Shown: piece after piece, positions 16,589 to 26,054 of the stretch
Numbering within the stretch: position 1 is the stretch's first letter
How the letters are laid out: every line of letters starts with the position of its first letter
Assembly (NCBI RefSeq): GCF_000696095.1
Contig: NZ_BAYX01000003.1
Location: 1-64,000, forward strand
DNA length: 64,000 nt
Origin: Rhizobium rhizogenes NBRC 13257
GTDB lineage: Bacteria > Pseudomonadota > Alphaproteobacteria > Rhizobiales > Rhizobiaceae
Direction of reading: 5' to 3'
Notes under the pieces: generated by a model
What the model saw: the letters and a program-made list of their open reading frames with translations, nothing else
Databases searched by the model: none
What the model was told of the DNA's origin: nothing
Position numbers and translations under genes: made by a program

Positions 16589-17661
16589 GCATCCTGGCCG
16601 GACAGAGTGTGACGCAGCTTCATCATGATCTGAAGCTTGCCGCACCATTCCCCTTTCGACGGCGAATGAACAATGTGCTGGCACAGATGGCGGGCTTGTC
16701 GACGAGCTGCACGCGTTAAGGCCGGGGTTACAGCACTGCGGTCGCATATGAGGCGCTCATGTGGCTGAGCACCCAGTTTCCTGCCCAGGGCGCAGAGTTA
16801 TTACTGGCTAAACTTGACGCTCGCCGTTCGCTCCCCAAATTCGAGTCGCGCCACCTAATCTGCTCCACTAACCCTCATGTGCCCTCCGCAATCCTCCACC
16901 GCCTTATGATGAAGTCCATAGGGTTGCTCACATCCCGACTTTAAACAGAAGCTTAAAGTGTCTTCACTTCCGTTATTGCTATTTCCTTCTCGAGGGGGCC
17001 AGCGACGGTTTCGGGCCCGAAAGCCAAAAGCAGATCAGTAAGCCTCGTTCTTCAACCTCGGCAGCCTCATGAGCGCGCTCGCGACAGCCTGTCTCGGCGA
17101 TCAAACCGCGATTACCGCCTGCATCGATATCGCCGCCGCAGCTCGGATTTGGCCTCGGCGCCGAATCCGGGAACGAGACGCAGCTGATGATCACCGAACC
17201 AGCAGAAGACGACACCGACCGATTGAACGCCGCCGGCTTCGGACTGGCGGCCCGGTTGCCGGAAAGACCTCATTGGCGGAAATCGGGCTTATCATTCATG
17301 TGGTCGCGAACGGAGCCGATCGTCTACTGCCTTTGGATGAAACGATGGCCTATCCCAATCGAATACTCGACGATCTGACCTCGCCCGGACGCCGCTCACA
17401 GCCGCCCCGAGCCGACGGCCCTCACCTCCCCGTCCCTGTCTGAAGTGATCCAGTAGCCTCAATATCGCATACAGGTCGCGACCAATGGATCTGTGCCAAC
17501 AGATACGAATTCCGCGCGCCACGCCAAATCGAAATTTCCTTTACCAAACAGACATGCTGACATCGGCGCAACGTGAACCTCATTGCGCCGTCTTCGTCGC
17601 ACCAATGGAACCGGATGGGCATTGGCATTCTCTGCCATTGCCCATCGATCCTGCTGAAGGC
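16589..17661. other. 1.07-kb region without a recognisable gene
   Basis: Only short overlapping ORFs occur on both strands, none with an RBS or a recognisable motif. The composition alternates between AT-richer (16740-16980) and GC-rich stretches. It could be decayed coding DNA or old insertion debris. I saw no terminal inverted repeats. Confidence 0.5.
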
Positions 17662-18702
17662 TCACAAGCCGTCAACGTCGATGATCGCTTGCGCGAAGGC
17701 CTGCGGCGCCTCCTGCGGCAGATTGTGGCCGATGCCGCCATCGATCATCCGGTGTGCATACTTGCCGGAAAACTTGCCGCGGTAGGAAGCGGGATCAAGG
17801 TGCGGCGCGCCGTTGGCGTCGCCTTCCAGGGTGATCGTGGGCACGCTGATCACCGGCGCCATTGCCAGGCGCTTCTCCAGATCATCATATTGCGGCTCGC
17901 CTCTCGCCAGTCCCAACCGCCAGCGATAATTGTCGATAACGATGGCAACGTGATCCGGATTGTCGAAGGCTGCGGCGCTGCGATCAAACTGCGCGTCATC
18001 GAAGTCCCACTTCGGAGAGGCAATCTGCCAGATCAGCTTGGCAAAATCGCGCCGGTATTTATCGTAGCCCTCCTGCCCGCGCTCGGTGGCGAAGTAATAC
18101 TGGTACCACCATTGAAGCTCCGCCTTCGGCGGCAGCGGCATCTTATTGGCTTCCTGACTGCCGATCAGATAGCCGCTGACGGAGACCAGCGCCTTGCAAC
18201 GCTCGGGCCAGAGCGCCGCCAGAATGTTAGCCGTGCGCGCACCCCAGTCAAAGCCGCCGAGGATCGCCTTCGGAATTTTCAGTGCATCCATCAAGGCGAG
18301 GATATCGACAGCCACGACCGACTGCTGACCGTTGCGCGCAGTCTCGCTCGAAAGAAAGCCTGTCGTCCCGTAACCACGCAGATAGGGAACGATCACGTGG
18401 TAGCCTCGTGATGCGAGCAGCGGAGCAACATCGACGAAGCTGTGGATGTCATAGGGCCAGCCATGCAACAGAATGACCGGAGCGCCATCGGCGGGGCCTG
18501 CCTCCGCATATCCGACGGTCAGCACCCCGGCGTCAATCTGCTTCAGAGAAGCGAACGACGCGCCACCTCCGGATTTGACCGCCGGCTTTGTCTCATTGGA
18601 CTGCGCCGCGACAGAGCCGGGCAGAGCCAATTGATTGGCAGCGAGGGCGCCGGCGGCGATACCAAAGAAGCGGCGGCGAGGGCGGTTGATGTCTTCGGAC
18701 AT
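17662..18702 (-). CDS. Tat-exported alpha/beta hydrolase (epoxide hydrolase-like)
   Basis: This 346-residue alpha/beta hydrolase begins with a Tat-type signal: Arg-Pro-Arg-Arg-Arg-Phe-Phe-Gly near residue 7 and a hydrophobic, Ala-rich core to about 33. The catalytic domain has the oxyanion motif His-Gly-Trp-Pro near residue 80, the nucleophile elbow Gly-Gly-Phe-Asp-Trp-Gly-Ala near 150 (Asp nucleophile, as in epoxide hydrolases and haloalkane dehalogenases) and a late catalytic His in Gly-Ile-Gly-His-Asn-Leu-Pro near 323. GGAG lies 8 nt before ATG 18702. The substrate is unknown. Its 3' end borders the gene-free region. Confidence 0.85.
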   Translation of the reverse strand: MSEDINRPRRRFFGIAAGALAANQLALPGSVAAQSNETKPAVKSGGGASFASLKQIDAGVLTVGYAEAGPADGAPVILLHGWPYDIHSFVDVAPLLASRGYHVIVPYLRGYGTTGFLSSETARNGQQSVVAVDILALMDALKIPKAILGGFDWGARTANILAALWPERCKALVSVSGYLIGSQEANKMPLPPKAELQWWYQYYFATERGQEGYDKYRRDFAKLIWQIASPKWDFDDAQFDRSAAAFDNPDHVAIVIDNYRWRLGLARGEPQYDDLEKRLAMAPVISVPTITLEGDANGAPHLDPASYRGKFSGKYAHRMIDGGIGHNLPQEAPQAFAQAIIDVDGL

Positions 18703-19092
18703 TCATCTTTCTCCAACAAGCATGACGCTGCCTGGCGGGAAGACTTCCCCGCGCTTCCGCCATGCGTCCCGATCGGACAGTTTTAAATGGCAATGCGAGT
18801 CTCAAGCGCAGATACAATAGAGCGCTAGCGATCCTTCAACTACGATTCACGCGCCAAAGATCAATCCCGCAACACTGGCATTGTTTACCAGCGAATTGAG
18901 GACCATGACGATCGGGGGAAAACAGAAGATCGTTGCGACATCGACGGGCCGGACCTCACGGACGAGGAGAACGCATCGCAAAGCCAATTCGCAGCGACCA
19001 CTCGCCTGACGAACGCCGCCCGACATAAATGGGAACGGATGCCGCTATCACCGTTTGCGCACCAACCACCGAAGATGCCAATATCGGCCAGC

Positions 19093-19108
19093 GTTCCCCG
19101 CGGGGAAC
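19093..19108. promoter_or_regulatory. parS partition site 1
   Basis: The 16-bp perfect palindrome GTTCCCCGCGGGGAAC fits the repABC parS consensus GTT-N2-C-N-GC-N-G-N2-AAC. It should be bound by RepB for plasmid segregation. It lies about 215 bp upstream of repA. Confidence 0.9.
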
Positions 19109-19148
19109 TCGTTTTCGACGACGCATAATTGACAGCGATGGACCGAAA

Positions 19149-19164
19149 GTTCCCCGCGGGGAAC
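19149..19164. promoter_or_regulatory. parS partition site 2
   Basis: A second identical copy of the palindrome, with centres 56 bp apart from the first (about five helical turns), which would place both RepB dimers on the same face of the DNA. Confidence 0.9.
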
Positions 19165-19321
19165 GCTATTTTAGGCCTGGTTGCCCCGAATCATAGAATC
19201 GGAGTACTTCTTATCTACGGAAAATGCCGGTAGTACCGACTTTCTGCGTAAATAAAGAAACCAGTCACAAAAACCCAACCATAAAGGCGCTTAGTAACGT
19301 GGCCAAAAATGGGAGAAAACC

Positions 19322-20497
19322 ATGACCCGACATCTGAGCAGCCTCGCCTTCATGCAGACATTCTCTGCGAAGCTGGATACCGCATTGGGCAATCTCAGCC
19401 TAGCCCAGTTCCCCCCCCATGCCCGACGCACTATGCGCAAGTTCACCTCTCCCGAGGTTGCCGCGCTGCTTAACGTGACCGAAGCCTATATCAGGCAGGT
19501 TTCGCTGAAAGAGCAGGGGCCGACGCCGGAAGTCGCCAATGGGCGGCGTCTCTATACGCTCGAGCAGATCCTCGAATTGCGTATGCACCTGGCGCAGAAC
19601 GGCCGCAAAAAGTGGATGAACCCGCGCAGGGTAGGCGAGGAGCAATGCCAGATCCTGGCAATCACCAATTTCAAGGGCGGCTCCAGCAAGACCTCCACCA
19701 CGATCCATCTCGGTCATTATCTGGCCTTGAGAGGATACCGCGTGCTGGCCGTTGACCTCGACCCCCAGGCATCGCTGACCAGCCTGCATGGTAGTCTGCC
19801 GGATTTTGATTATCGTGACGGCGATACGCTTTATTCCGCCATCCGCTTCGAGGATCCGATCCCGACCGAGCAGGTCATTCATCAGACCCACATCGCCGGC
19901 TTCGATGTCATCTGCGCCGGCCTGGAATTGACGGAGTTCGAAACCGCCGTTGCGCTTGAAATGCGCAAGTCTGGCGGCACGAGCTTCCTCTTGCGCGTAT
20001 CGCAGGCACTGGAGCAGGTGGCTGATCGCTACGACATCATTCTGATGGATTCGGCCCCGTCGCTGAACTTCCTCACCCTGTCATCCCTGACCGCGGCGAC
20101 AGGCGTCCTGATCCCGGTTCCGGCACATATGCTCGATGTGGATTCCACAGCGAAGTTTCTGGAACTCGCCGGATCCTACATGCAGATCCTCGAACAGGTC
20201 GGCACGTCGGCGCAATGGGATTTCGCCAAGTTCCTGATCACCAAGTTCGAACCGAACGACCATCCCCAGGCCAATATGACGGCGCTGATGCGGCAGGTTT
20301 TCGGCGAGGACCTGTTGCTTAACTCCGTGATCAAATCGACCGCGGTTGCCGATGCCTTGACCTGGAAACAGAGCCTTTACGAGGTGCAGCGGTCGAGATT
20401 TTCCGCCCCGAAAACCTATGACAGGGCGATTGAGTCGATCAATGCGGCAAATGCCGAAATCGAAGAGCTTCTTTCGAGAGCATGGGGACGCGAATGA
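19322..20497 (+). CDS. repA: Plasmid partitioning protein RepA (ParA family)
   Basis: This 391-residue partition ATPase and autorepressor belongs to the repABC family. An N-terminal DNA-binding region (about residues 35-110, with a helix-turn-helix around Ser-Pro-Glu-Val-Ala-Ala-Leu-Leu-Asn-Val) precedes the ParA domain. The deviant Walker A motif Lys-Gly-Gly-Ser-Ser-Lys-Thr lies near 118-124, Asp-Leu-Asp-Pro-Gln-Ala-Ser near 144, and the Asp-Ser-Ala-Pro Walker B region near 243. ATG 19322 has GGGAG about 7 nt upstream. Its stop overlaps the repB start (ATGA), so the two are translationally coupled. Confidence 0.95.
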   Translation: MTRHLSSLAFMQTFSAKLDTALGNLSLAQFPPHARRTMRKFTSPEVAALLNVTEAYIRQVSLKEQGPTPEVANGRRLYTLEQILELRMHLAQNGRKKWMNPRRVGEEQCQILAITNFKGGSSKTSTTIHLGHYLALRGYRVLAVDLDPQASLTSLHGSLPDFDYRDGDTLYSAIRFEDPIPTEQVIHQTHIAGFDVICAGLELTEFETAVALEMRKSGGTSFLLRVSQALEQVADRYDIILMDSAPSLNFLTLSSLTAATGVLIPVPAHMLDVDSTAKFLELAGSYMQILEQVGTSAQWDFAKFLITKFEPNDHPQANMTALMRQVFGEDLLLNSVIKSTAVADALTWKQSLYEVQRSRFSAPKTYDRAIESINAANAEIEELLSRAWGRE

Positions 20498-21516
20498 GCA
20501 GGAAAGATTCCAAAGGCATGTTTGCCAATGTCCTGATCGGTCTCGGCCAGGACACTCCATCCGTACCCGCCGCAACGACATCGCCGTCGCCGCATCTTCT
20601 GAAGGTCGCCGCCGGCGTTCGGCAGTTGCAGGAACGTGGCGAGCTTGCCGACAAGCTGCTGCAGGGTGCCGATCACATCATCCAGCTCGACGTGGACGCG
20701 GTCCTTCCGTCTTCCATTCGGGATCGATTTGACGGAGCTTATGACGCCGACAGGCTTCAGGATCTCGTGCAGTCCATGCGCGAACACGGGCAAACGACGC
20801 CTGGTCTCGTTCGGCCCATGCCGGGCGAGGGCAGCCGGTTTCAGATCGTCTTCGGACGACGCCGCCTTGCCGCTGCAAAGCTTCTTGGCATCAAGTTCCG
20901 CGCCATCGTCCGCGATCTCACGGACGAACAGGCAATCGTTATCCAGGGCGAAGAAAATGCCAATCGCGACGATCTGTCCTTCATTGAGAAATGCGTTTTC
21001 GCTCTCAGCCAGGAAGAGGCGGGCTTCAAGCGCGAGGTGATCTGCTCATCGCTCGCAACCGGCAAGTCGCATGTTTCCGAAATGCTGCAGATCGCCAAGG
21101 TTTTCCCGAATACGGTCCTGACGCGTATCGGTGCTGCTCCCGAGACCGGCCGCCGGCGCTGGGCGCAACTGGCCGAACGCTGGAGCGCCAATGCCAAAGC
21201 CCAAACGGTCACGGACCGGCTGCTGGAAGAGCTGACGGTTCAGTCGCTGTCTAGCGATGACAGGTTCGCGGCCGTGTTGAATGCCGTTTCCAAGGCCGAG
21301 AATGCCCCTACAGCCCCTGCGGATCGCGCTCAGGAGGTCGTTTCCAAGGGAATGACCCTTGCCATCGTGAACTACGCCAAGGCGGGAACCAAGCTTACCT
21401 TCACGAAAGCCGTCCCAGACGATTTCGTGAATTACCTGCTGCGTCGAATGGAGGGATTGCACGAGGAATATCTCGATCAATCTCAACAGACCGCGCAGCA
21501 CAAGACCAAGCTGTAA
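20494..21516 (+). CDS. repB: Plasmid partitioning protein RepB (ParB family)
   Basis: This 340-residue parS-binding protein has the ParB core motifs Gly-Arg-Arg-Arg-Leu-Ala-Ala-Ala near residue 125 and Glu-Asn-Ala-Asn-Arg-Asp-Asp-Leu-Ser near 154. A helix-turn-helix region lies near 175-205 and a C-terminal dimerisation part follows. ATG 20494 lies in the ATGA overlap with repA; the same frame is open 12 nt further upstream, but coupling favours 20494. Its targets are the two parS sites upstream of repA. Confidence 0.95.
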   Translation: MSRKDSKGMFANVLIGLGQDTPSVPAATTSPSPHLLKVAAGVRQLQERGELADKLLQGADHIIQLDVDAVLPSSIRDRFDGAYDADRLQDLVQSMREHGQTTPGLVRPMPGEGSRFQIVFGRRRLAAAKLLGIKFRAIVRDLTDEQAIVIQGEENANRDDLSFIEKCVFALSQEEAGFKREVICSSLATGKSHVSEMLQIAKVFPNTVLTRIGAAPETGRRRWAQLAERWSANAKAQTVTDRLLEELTVQSLSSDDRFAAVLNAVSKAENAPTAPADRAQEVVSKGMTLAIVNYAKAGTKLTFTKAVPDDFVNYLLRRMEGLHEEYLDQSQQTAQHKTKL

Positions 21517-21534
21517 CAGGAGACTGAATAGCAA

Positions 21535-21587
21535 AAGAAAAAGGCCCCCGAACGTTGCCGTAGCGGAAGCCCTTCTCAGTATGTAGC
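21535..21587 (-). ncRNA. Counter-transcribed antisense RNA (ctRNA/incA) of repABC
   Basis: On the minus strand in the repB-repC gap a promoter with -35 TTGACT (21617-21622) and -10 GATTCT (21594-21599), spaced by 17 bp, would start a transcript near 21587. The RNA is about 50 nt and ends in a GGGCTTCCG/CGGGGGCCT stem followed by TTTTTCTTTT (to about 21533). Its position, size and structure match the repABC ctRNA, which blocks repC translation and sets copy number and incompatibility. The exact ends are inferred. Confidence 0.8.
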
Positions 21588-21687
21588 AATACGAGAATCA
21601 CATTTCCGCGAATCATAGTCAAGAGTCTTTGGCACCGTTTTTGGTGAGCGGCTTTCTTTTGCCTGTTGAAAGGTGAAGGAAATGGAG

Positions 21688-22905
21688 ATGCATATCACGA
21701 CGCCCTTCGGGCGGCGGTCGATGTCGCTTGCCTTGATGAGAAATCAGATCAAGGCAACGGCCATCAGACAAGGTAAAACTGTCGACAAGTGGCAGGTGTT
21801 TCGCAATGTCTGCGAAGCAAGACCCCTGCTCAACATTTCAGATCGCACACTGGCGGTTCTGAATGCTCTTCTAACGTTTTACCCCGAGAAGGAACTCAGC
21901 GAAGACGCCGGGCTGGTGGTCTTTCCGTCCAACAATCAGCTCACCGTTCGCGCCCATGGCATTACCGGAACGACATTGCGGCGGCATCTGGCTGCCCTGG
22001 TCGAGGCCGGCCTGATCCTGCGCAAGGATAGCCCGAACGGCAAACGTTTCGCCCGCAAGGATGGGGCAGGGGCTGTCGAAGACGCCTATGGCTTCAATCT
22101 GGCGCCGCTCCTTGCCCGTTCCGAGGAGCTTGCGGATCTGGCGCAGCAGATTGCCGTCGAGAAAAAACATCTCCGACAGGCCAAGGAGAAGCTCACCATT
22201 TGCCGCCGCGATGTTCGCAAGCTGATTGGCACCGCGATCGAAGAAGGCGTTCCCGGTAACTGGCAGGCGATCGAGAGACATTATCTCAGCCTGGTCAACA
22301 CCCTGCCACGCGCGCCAACAGCCGTGGATATCGCTCCCATCGCCGAAGAAATGGAAATGCTACGCAATGAGATCATCAACCTTTTGGAAACAAAGCTGAT
22401 TTCCGAAAAATCAGTTGCCAATGATGTCCAAAATGACCGGCACATACAGAATTCAAATACCGAATCTCAAATAGAATCTGAAGCGAGCCCTCAGACTGCA
22501 ACAGCCCCAGAACCAGACCAATCGGCCGAGCAGATCAGCAAACCCTCACAGCAGCCGATCAAAGCCTATCCGTTAGCAACGGTGCTGCGAGCCTGCCCAG
22601 AGATCACCAATTACGGCCCTTCCGGTGCGATTGCCAGCTGGCGAGAGCTGATGACAGCAGCCGTTGTCGTTCGAACCATGCTGGGTGTGACATCCAGCGC
22701 TTATCAAGATGCTTGCGATACCATGGGGCCGGAAAGCACGGCTGTCGTCATGGCCTGCCTCCTCGAAAAAGCGCAGCATATCAGCTCAGCCGGTGGCTAT
22801 CTGCGCAATCTCACCTCAAGGGCACGTCGAGGCGAGTTTTCCCTCGGGCCGATGCTGATGGCGCAGATGCGGGGTCGTGACGCCGAGGCGAGGAAGGCAT
22901 CTTGA
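21688..22905 (+). CDS. repC: Replication initiator RepC
   Basis: This 405-residue initiator is restricted to repABC replicons of alphaproteobacteria. It begins with the family's Thr-Thr-Pro-Phe-Gly-Arg-Arg motif, followed by the winged-helix DNA-binding N-terminal domain (to about 150), a charged linker, and the conserved C-terminal part (about 290-400) with Ile-Ser-Ser-Ala-Gly-Gly-Tyr-Leu-Arg-Asn-Leu. In-frame GTG 21673 and ATG 21682 lie upstream, but ATG 21688 has AAGGA at a 7-nt distance and gives the usual family length. Translation should be controlled by the antisense RNA encoded opposite its leader. Confidence 0.94.
   Translation: MHITTPFGRRSMSLALMRNQIKATAIRQGKTVDKWQVFRNVCEARPLLNISDRTLAVLNALLTFYPEKELSEDAGLVVFPSNNQLTVRAHGITGTTLRRHLAALVEAGLILRKDSPNGKRFARKDGAGAVEDAYGFNLAPLLARSEELADLAQQIAVEKKHLRQAKEKLTICRRDVRKLIGTAIEEGVPGNWQAIERHYLSLVNTLPRAPTAVDIAPIAEEMEMLRNEIINLLETKLISEKSVANDVQNDRHIQNSNTESQIESEASPQTATAPEPDQSAEQISKPSQQPIKAYPLATVLRACPEITNYGPSGAIASWRELMTAAVVVRTMLGVTSSAYQDACDTMGPESTAVVMACLLEKAQHISSAGGYLRNLTSRARRGEFSLGPMLMAQMRGRDAEARKAS
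22371..22490. other. AT-rich stretch in repC, candidate replication origin
   Basis: This part of the repC linker is distinctly richer in A and T than the rest of the gene. In studied repABC plasmids the origin lies in an AT-rich segment inside repC. The assignment here rests on composition and position only. Confidence 0.4.
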
Positions 22906-23442
22906 TGATCATCACCGAAGAGATCAGAGCTGCGATGAAGCCAATCCGGCGCGCTCCATTCGCTTCCCAATTTCATATCTACGAAGGCTATCCGCCGTTC
23001 GTCGAAACAGGGATATCAATGCATATGGGGCTGCTGGTCTCTCGAAGGATGGAGCCTCATCTGACTCAAAAAGCTGTCACGATGGATACCAGATGCCAAC
23101 CAATGACGATGGGGCATCATTTTAATCGTAGCCATAGTGGAAATTAGCGCCGCTTTTGCTTCCGCTCGGAAAACTTATAGCGAAACTTCAAATAGTTAGC
23201 GACCAGTCATTTTCCAGAATAGGGGCTCAAAAGGAGCAAATATCTGATCCGAATTTACCCAAATTCAGCTTCAGATGCAAGGCGCTTGCAATATTCGATG
23301 AACGTGCGGCCAATCGCATGACCTCGATTGAGAAAAATATTCCTATAAATTCTATAGAAATAGACATTACAGCTTTCACGCCCCGGCGCTCATACCCGTA
23401 GGGTGTTTCCAAAGTGTCGATGGCAATGGCCAGGAAGAGGGG
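22906..23442. other. Intergenic region after repC
   Basis: About 540 bp, fairly AT-rich in the second half. A short ORF begins at the repC stop (TGATG at 22903-22907) and runs to 23147 but resembles no known protein. I see no clear terminator. Confidence 0.5.
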
Positions 23443-24417
23443 ATGGATATGGGCGTGTTTCGTTCGGCAATGATCGGTGTCGTCGCGGCTTTAGGTTTCG
23501 GGCTGGCTTCGGCCCAAGCGGCTGATCTTTCTGAGATCAGGATCGACTGGGCGACTTACAATCCCGTCGGGCTTCTCCTGAAAAAGGAAGGCCTGCTCGA
23601 AAAGGAATTCGCCAAGGATAATATCAGCATCCGCTGGGTGCAATCCGCGGGCTCGAACAAGGCGCTGGAGTTCCTGAATGCCGGCTCGATCGATTTCGGT
23701 TCGACAGCGGGTGCTGCGGCATTGATCGCCCGGGTCAACGGCAACCCGATCAAATCGATCTACGTTTTCTCACGCCCCGAATGGACAGCCTTGGTCACCC
23801 GGGCCGATAGTCCGATTTCCACCGTTCAGGATCTCAAGGGCAAAACGATCGCGGTAACCCGTGGGACCGATCCGCACATCTTTCTCGTCCGTGCCTTGGC
23901 GGATGCCGGGTTGAAGCAGACGGATGTGAAGCTGGTTCTCTTGCAGCACGCGGACGGCAAGCTCGCGCTTCTACGCGGTGACGTCGATGCCTGGGCAGGT
24001 CTCGATCCTCTGATGGCGGCCGCCGAGGTGGAGGACAAGGCGAAGCTCTTCTATCGCAAGCCCGAAAACAACACATGGGGCGTACTCAACACCACCGAGA
24101 CTTTCGCCACCGAACATCCCGATATCGTCAAGCGCGTCATTGCCGTCTACGAGCAGGCGCGGGCCGACGCGATCGCCAACCCCGCTGCATTGAAGGCGGC
24201 GCTGGTCGAAGCTGCCAAGCTGCCGGACGACGTAATCGCCAAGCAGCTTGAGCGCACGGACATCTCCCAGTCGACGATTGGCGATCTGCAACGCGATACG
24301 ATCTCGAAAGCCGGTATTGCCTTGCAGAGTGCGGGTGTCCTTCCGGCTGATGTCGATATTCAGAAAGTCACGAACGAGTTGATCGACGATCGCTTCGCCG
24401 TCGGGAAAACGCAGTAA
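23443..24417 (+). CDS. ABC transporter substrate-binding protein (SsuA/NrtA type)
   Basis: This 324-residue periplasmic protein has a Sec signal peptide (residues 1-27, Ala-Gln-Ala-Ala end) and the aliphatic-sulfonate-binding family pattern. Landmarks are Trp-Ala-Thr-Tyr-Asn-Pro near residue 36, Gly-Ser-Thr-Ala-Gly-Ala-Ala-Ala near 86 and Asp-Leu-Lys-Gly-Lys-Thr-Ile-Ala near 130. It probably binds an alkanesulfonate or a similar small organic acid; the ligand is not determined. The start is ATG 23443 after AGGAAGAGG, and ATG 23449 is also possible. It heads a three-gene operon. Confidence 0.88.
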   Translation: MDMGVFRSAMIGVVAALGFGLASAQAADLSEIRIDWATYNPVGLLLKKEGLLEKEFAKDNISIRWVQSAGSNKALEFLNAGSIDFGSTAGAAALIARVNGNPIKSIYVFSRPEWTALVTRADSPISTVQDLKGKTIAVTRGTDPHIFLVRALADAGLKQTDVKLVLLQHADGKLALLRGDVDAWAGLDPLMAAAEVEDKAKLFYRKPENNTWGVLNTTETFATEHPDIVKRVIAVYEQARADAIANPAALKAALVEAAKLPDDVIAKQLERTDISQSTIGDLQRDTISKAGIALQSAGVLPADVDIQKVTNELIDDRFAVGKTQ

Positions 24418-24434
24418 AGACCCAAGGCAACGCT

Positions 24435-25277
24435 ATGGCAGACTTGGCCGGGACCGGCATCGAAACGGAAACAAAGGCGTCGCGTTCAGTCGCGGCGTCT
24501 GCGTTTTATGGAATAGGCGGCAGGGCGACGGTCGCCATCATCCTACCTGCCCTCGGACTGCTGTTTTGGGAAGTCGCGGTTGCGGCCGGCTGGTTTTCCG
24601 GTCGTCTCATGCCGCCGCCGTCGAAGGTTGCCGCAACCTTATGGGCGCTTTCGAAGTCCGGTGAACTCTTCACCCATATAGGCATCACCACCGTCAGGGT
24701 ATTCTTCGGATTCATCATCGGCGCCGTGACGGCCACGATTGCCGGAGCCGTGACAGGGTATTTCGGACTTGCGCGCCGGCTGATCGATCCGTCGCTACAG
24801 GCGCTTCGTTCCATTCCCTCGATCGCCTGGGTGCCTTTGTTCATCCTCTGGTTCGGGATCTTTGAGGCATCGAAAGTGGCGCTGATCGCCGTCGGTGTCT
24901 TCTTTCCGATCTATCTCGGCGTATCGGCCGCCATCCTTTCGGTCGATCGCAAGATCGTCGAGGTCGGGCGGATTTTCCGGCTATCGGGCTTTGCGCTGGT
25001 GCGGCGGGTCATGCTGCCAACGGTTTTCCCCGCCTATGTGACCGCCTTGCGATCCGGTCTCGGTCTCGGCTGGATGTTCGTCGTCGCCGCCGAATTCATG
25101 GGCGCTTCGGAGGGGCTTGGCTATCTTCTCGTCGATGGTCAACAGATGGGCAAGCCCGACCAGATCATGGCTGCCATCATTACATTCGCGGTCATCGGCA
25201 AGCTGACGGACAGTCTGCTGCTGGCCGTGACGACGCCTTTCCTGACATGGCAGGACAGCTACAGGCGGGAGGGGTGA
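24435..25277 (+). CDS. ABC transporter permease (SsuC/TauC type)
   Basis: This 280-residue BPD_transp_1-family permease starts 17 bp after the binding protein. It has about six hydrophobic segments (from near residue 30 to 270) and the coupling-loop region near 170-190. It would form the membrane channel for the preceding binding protein and the following ATPase. The N-terminal 25 residues are polar and cytoplasmic. Confidence 0.88.
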   Translation: MADLAGTGIETETKASRSVAASAFYGIGGRATVAIILPALGLLFWEVAVAAGWFSGRLMPPPSKVAATLWALSKSGELFTHIGITTVRVFFGFIIGAVTATIAGAVTGYFGLARRLIDPSLQALRSIPSIAWVPLFILWFGIFEASKVALIAVGVFFPIYLGVSAAILSVDRKIVEVGRIFRLSGFALVRRVMLPTVFPAYVTALRSGLGLGWMFVVAAEFMGASEGLGYLLVDGQQMGKPDQIMAAIITFAVIGKLTDSLLLAVTTPFLTWQDSYRREG

Positions 25278-25281
25278 GCCG

Positions 25282-26019
25282 ATGCTGACGCTGCGACACC
25301 TCGGAAAGACCTATGCGAATGGCGTTCGCGCGCTCGAAGGCTTCTCGCTCAATCTGGCGCCGGGCGAGATCGTTGCCGTCATCGGCGGATCGGGTTGCGG
25401 CAAGAGTACGCTGCTGCGGCTGATCAGCGGTCTCGAAACACCCACGCGCGGGACGGTCGAGCTGAATGGCGAGCCGGTCGTCAAGCCGCATCCATTGATC
25501 AATCTCATTTTTCAGGAACCCCGTCTTCTGCCCTGGCTGAGTGTTGCCAACAATGTCGGCTTCGGGCTTGCCGAACTCGAGGGCGATGACCGTCGTCACC
25601 GGGTCGAGGTTGCGTTGAAAAAAGTCGGCCTTGCGGAACTCGGCCGTCGCTGGCCTAGGGAATTGTCAGGCGGCCAGGCCCAGAGGGTGGCGATCGCCCG
25701 CGCACTGGTCACCCAACCGGAAGTGCTGCTTCTGGATGAGCCTTTCTCCGCTCTGGATGCCTTCACGCGCGCCGACCTGCAGGACCACCTGCTCGACATA
25801 TGGTCCGAGACCCGCCCAACGCTCATTATCGTGACGCACGATATCGACGAGGCCCTTGTTCTCGCCGACCGGATCATCGTCATGCGGCCATGGCCGGGGC
25901 GTATTCTCGATGAGATCAAGATCGACCTGCCAAGGAAACGCGATCGAGCGTCGGAGGCCTTCGAGGTTGCGAAGAGACAGTTGCTCCTGTCGCTCAATAC
26001 ATCGCTGCAGCCGTCTTAA
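25282..26019 (+). CDS. ABC transporter ATP-binding protein (SsuB/TauB type)
   Basis: This 245-residue ATPase has Walker A Gly-Gly-Ser-Gly-Cys-Gly-Lys-Ser-Thr (near 35-43), Q-loop Phe-Gln-Glu-Pro-Arg-Leu-Leu-Pro-Trp (near 76), signature Leu-Ser-Gly-Gly-Gln-Ala-Gln (near 126), Walker B Leu-Leu-Leu-Asp-Glu-Pro (near 147) and switch His in Val-Thr-His-Asp. The Pro-Arg-Leu-Leu-Pro-Trp variant is typical of the sulfonate/nitrate/taurine subfamily. It starts 4 bp after the permease stop. Confidence 0.9.
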   Translation: MLTLRHLGKTYANGVRALEGFSLNLAPGEIVAVIGGSGCGKSTLLRLISGLETPTRGTVELNGEPVVKPHPLINLIFQEPRLLPWLSVANNVGFGLAELEGDDRRHRVEVALKKVGLAELGRRWPRELSGGQAQRVAIARALVTQPEVLLLDEPFSALDAFTRADLQDHLLDIWSETRPTLIIVTHDIDEALVLADRIIVMRPWPGRILDEIKIDLPRKRDRASEAFEVAKRQLLLSLNTSLQPS

Positions 26020-26054
26020 GCATTACCTCATCGACGATCTCACCCTACCTTGAT

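Larger units (their letters stand above)
18703..19321. other. repABC upstream control region
   Basis: About 620 bp between the hydrolase and repA, containing the two parS palindromes. It must also hold the repABC promoter and probably RepA operator sequences. I could not assign a convincing -35/-10 pair. No protein-coding gene was seen. Confidence 0.6.

Noticed and set aside
17069..17443. 124-residue ORF in the gene-free region
   Set aside because: Low-complexity Arg/Pro-rich translation without RBS or motif; overlapping frames on both strands look equally random.
22902..23147. Short ORF starting at the repC stop
   Set aside because: Only the TGATG overlap favours it. There is no RBS and no recognisable sequence, and the second half looks random.
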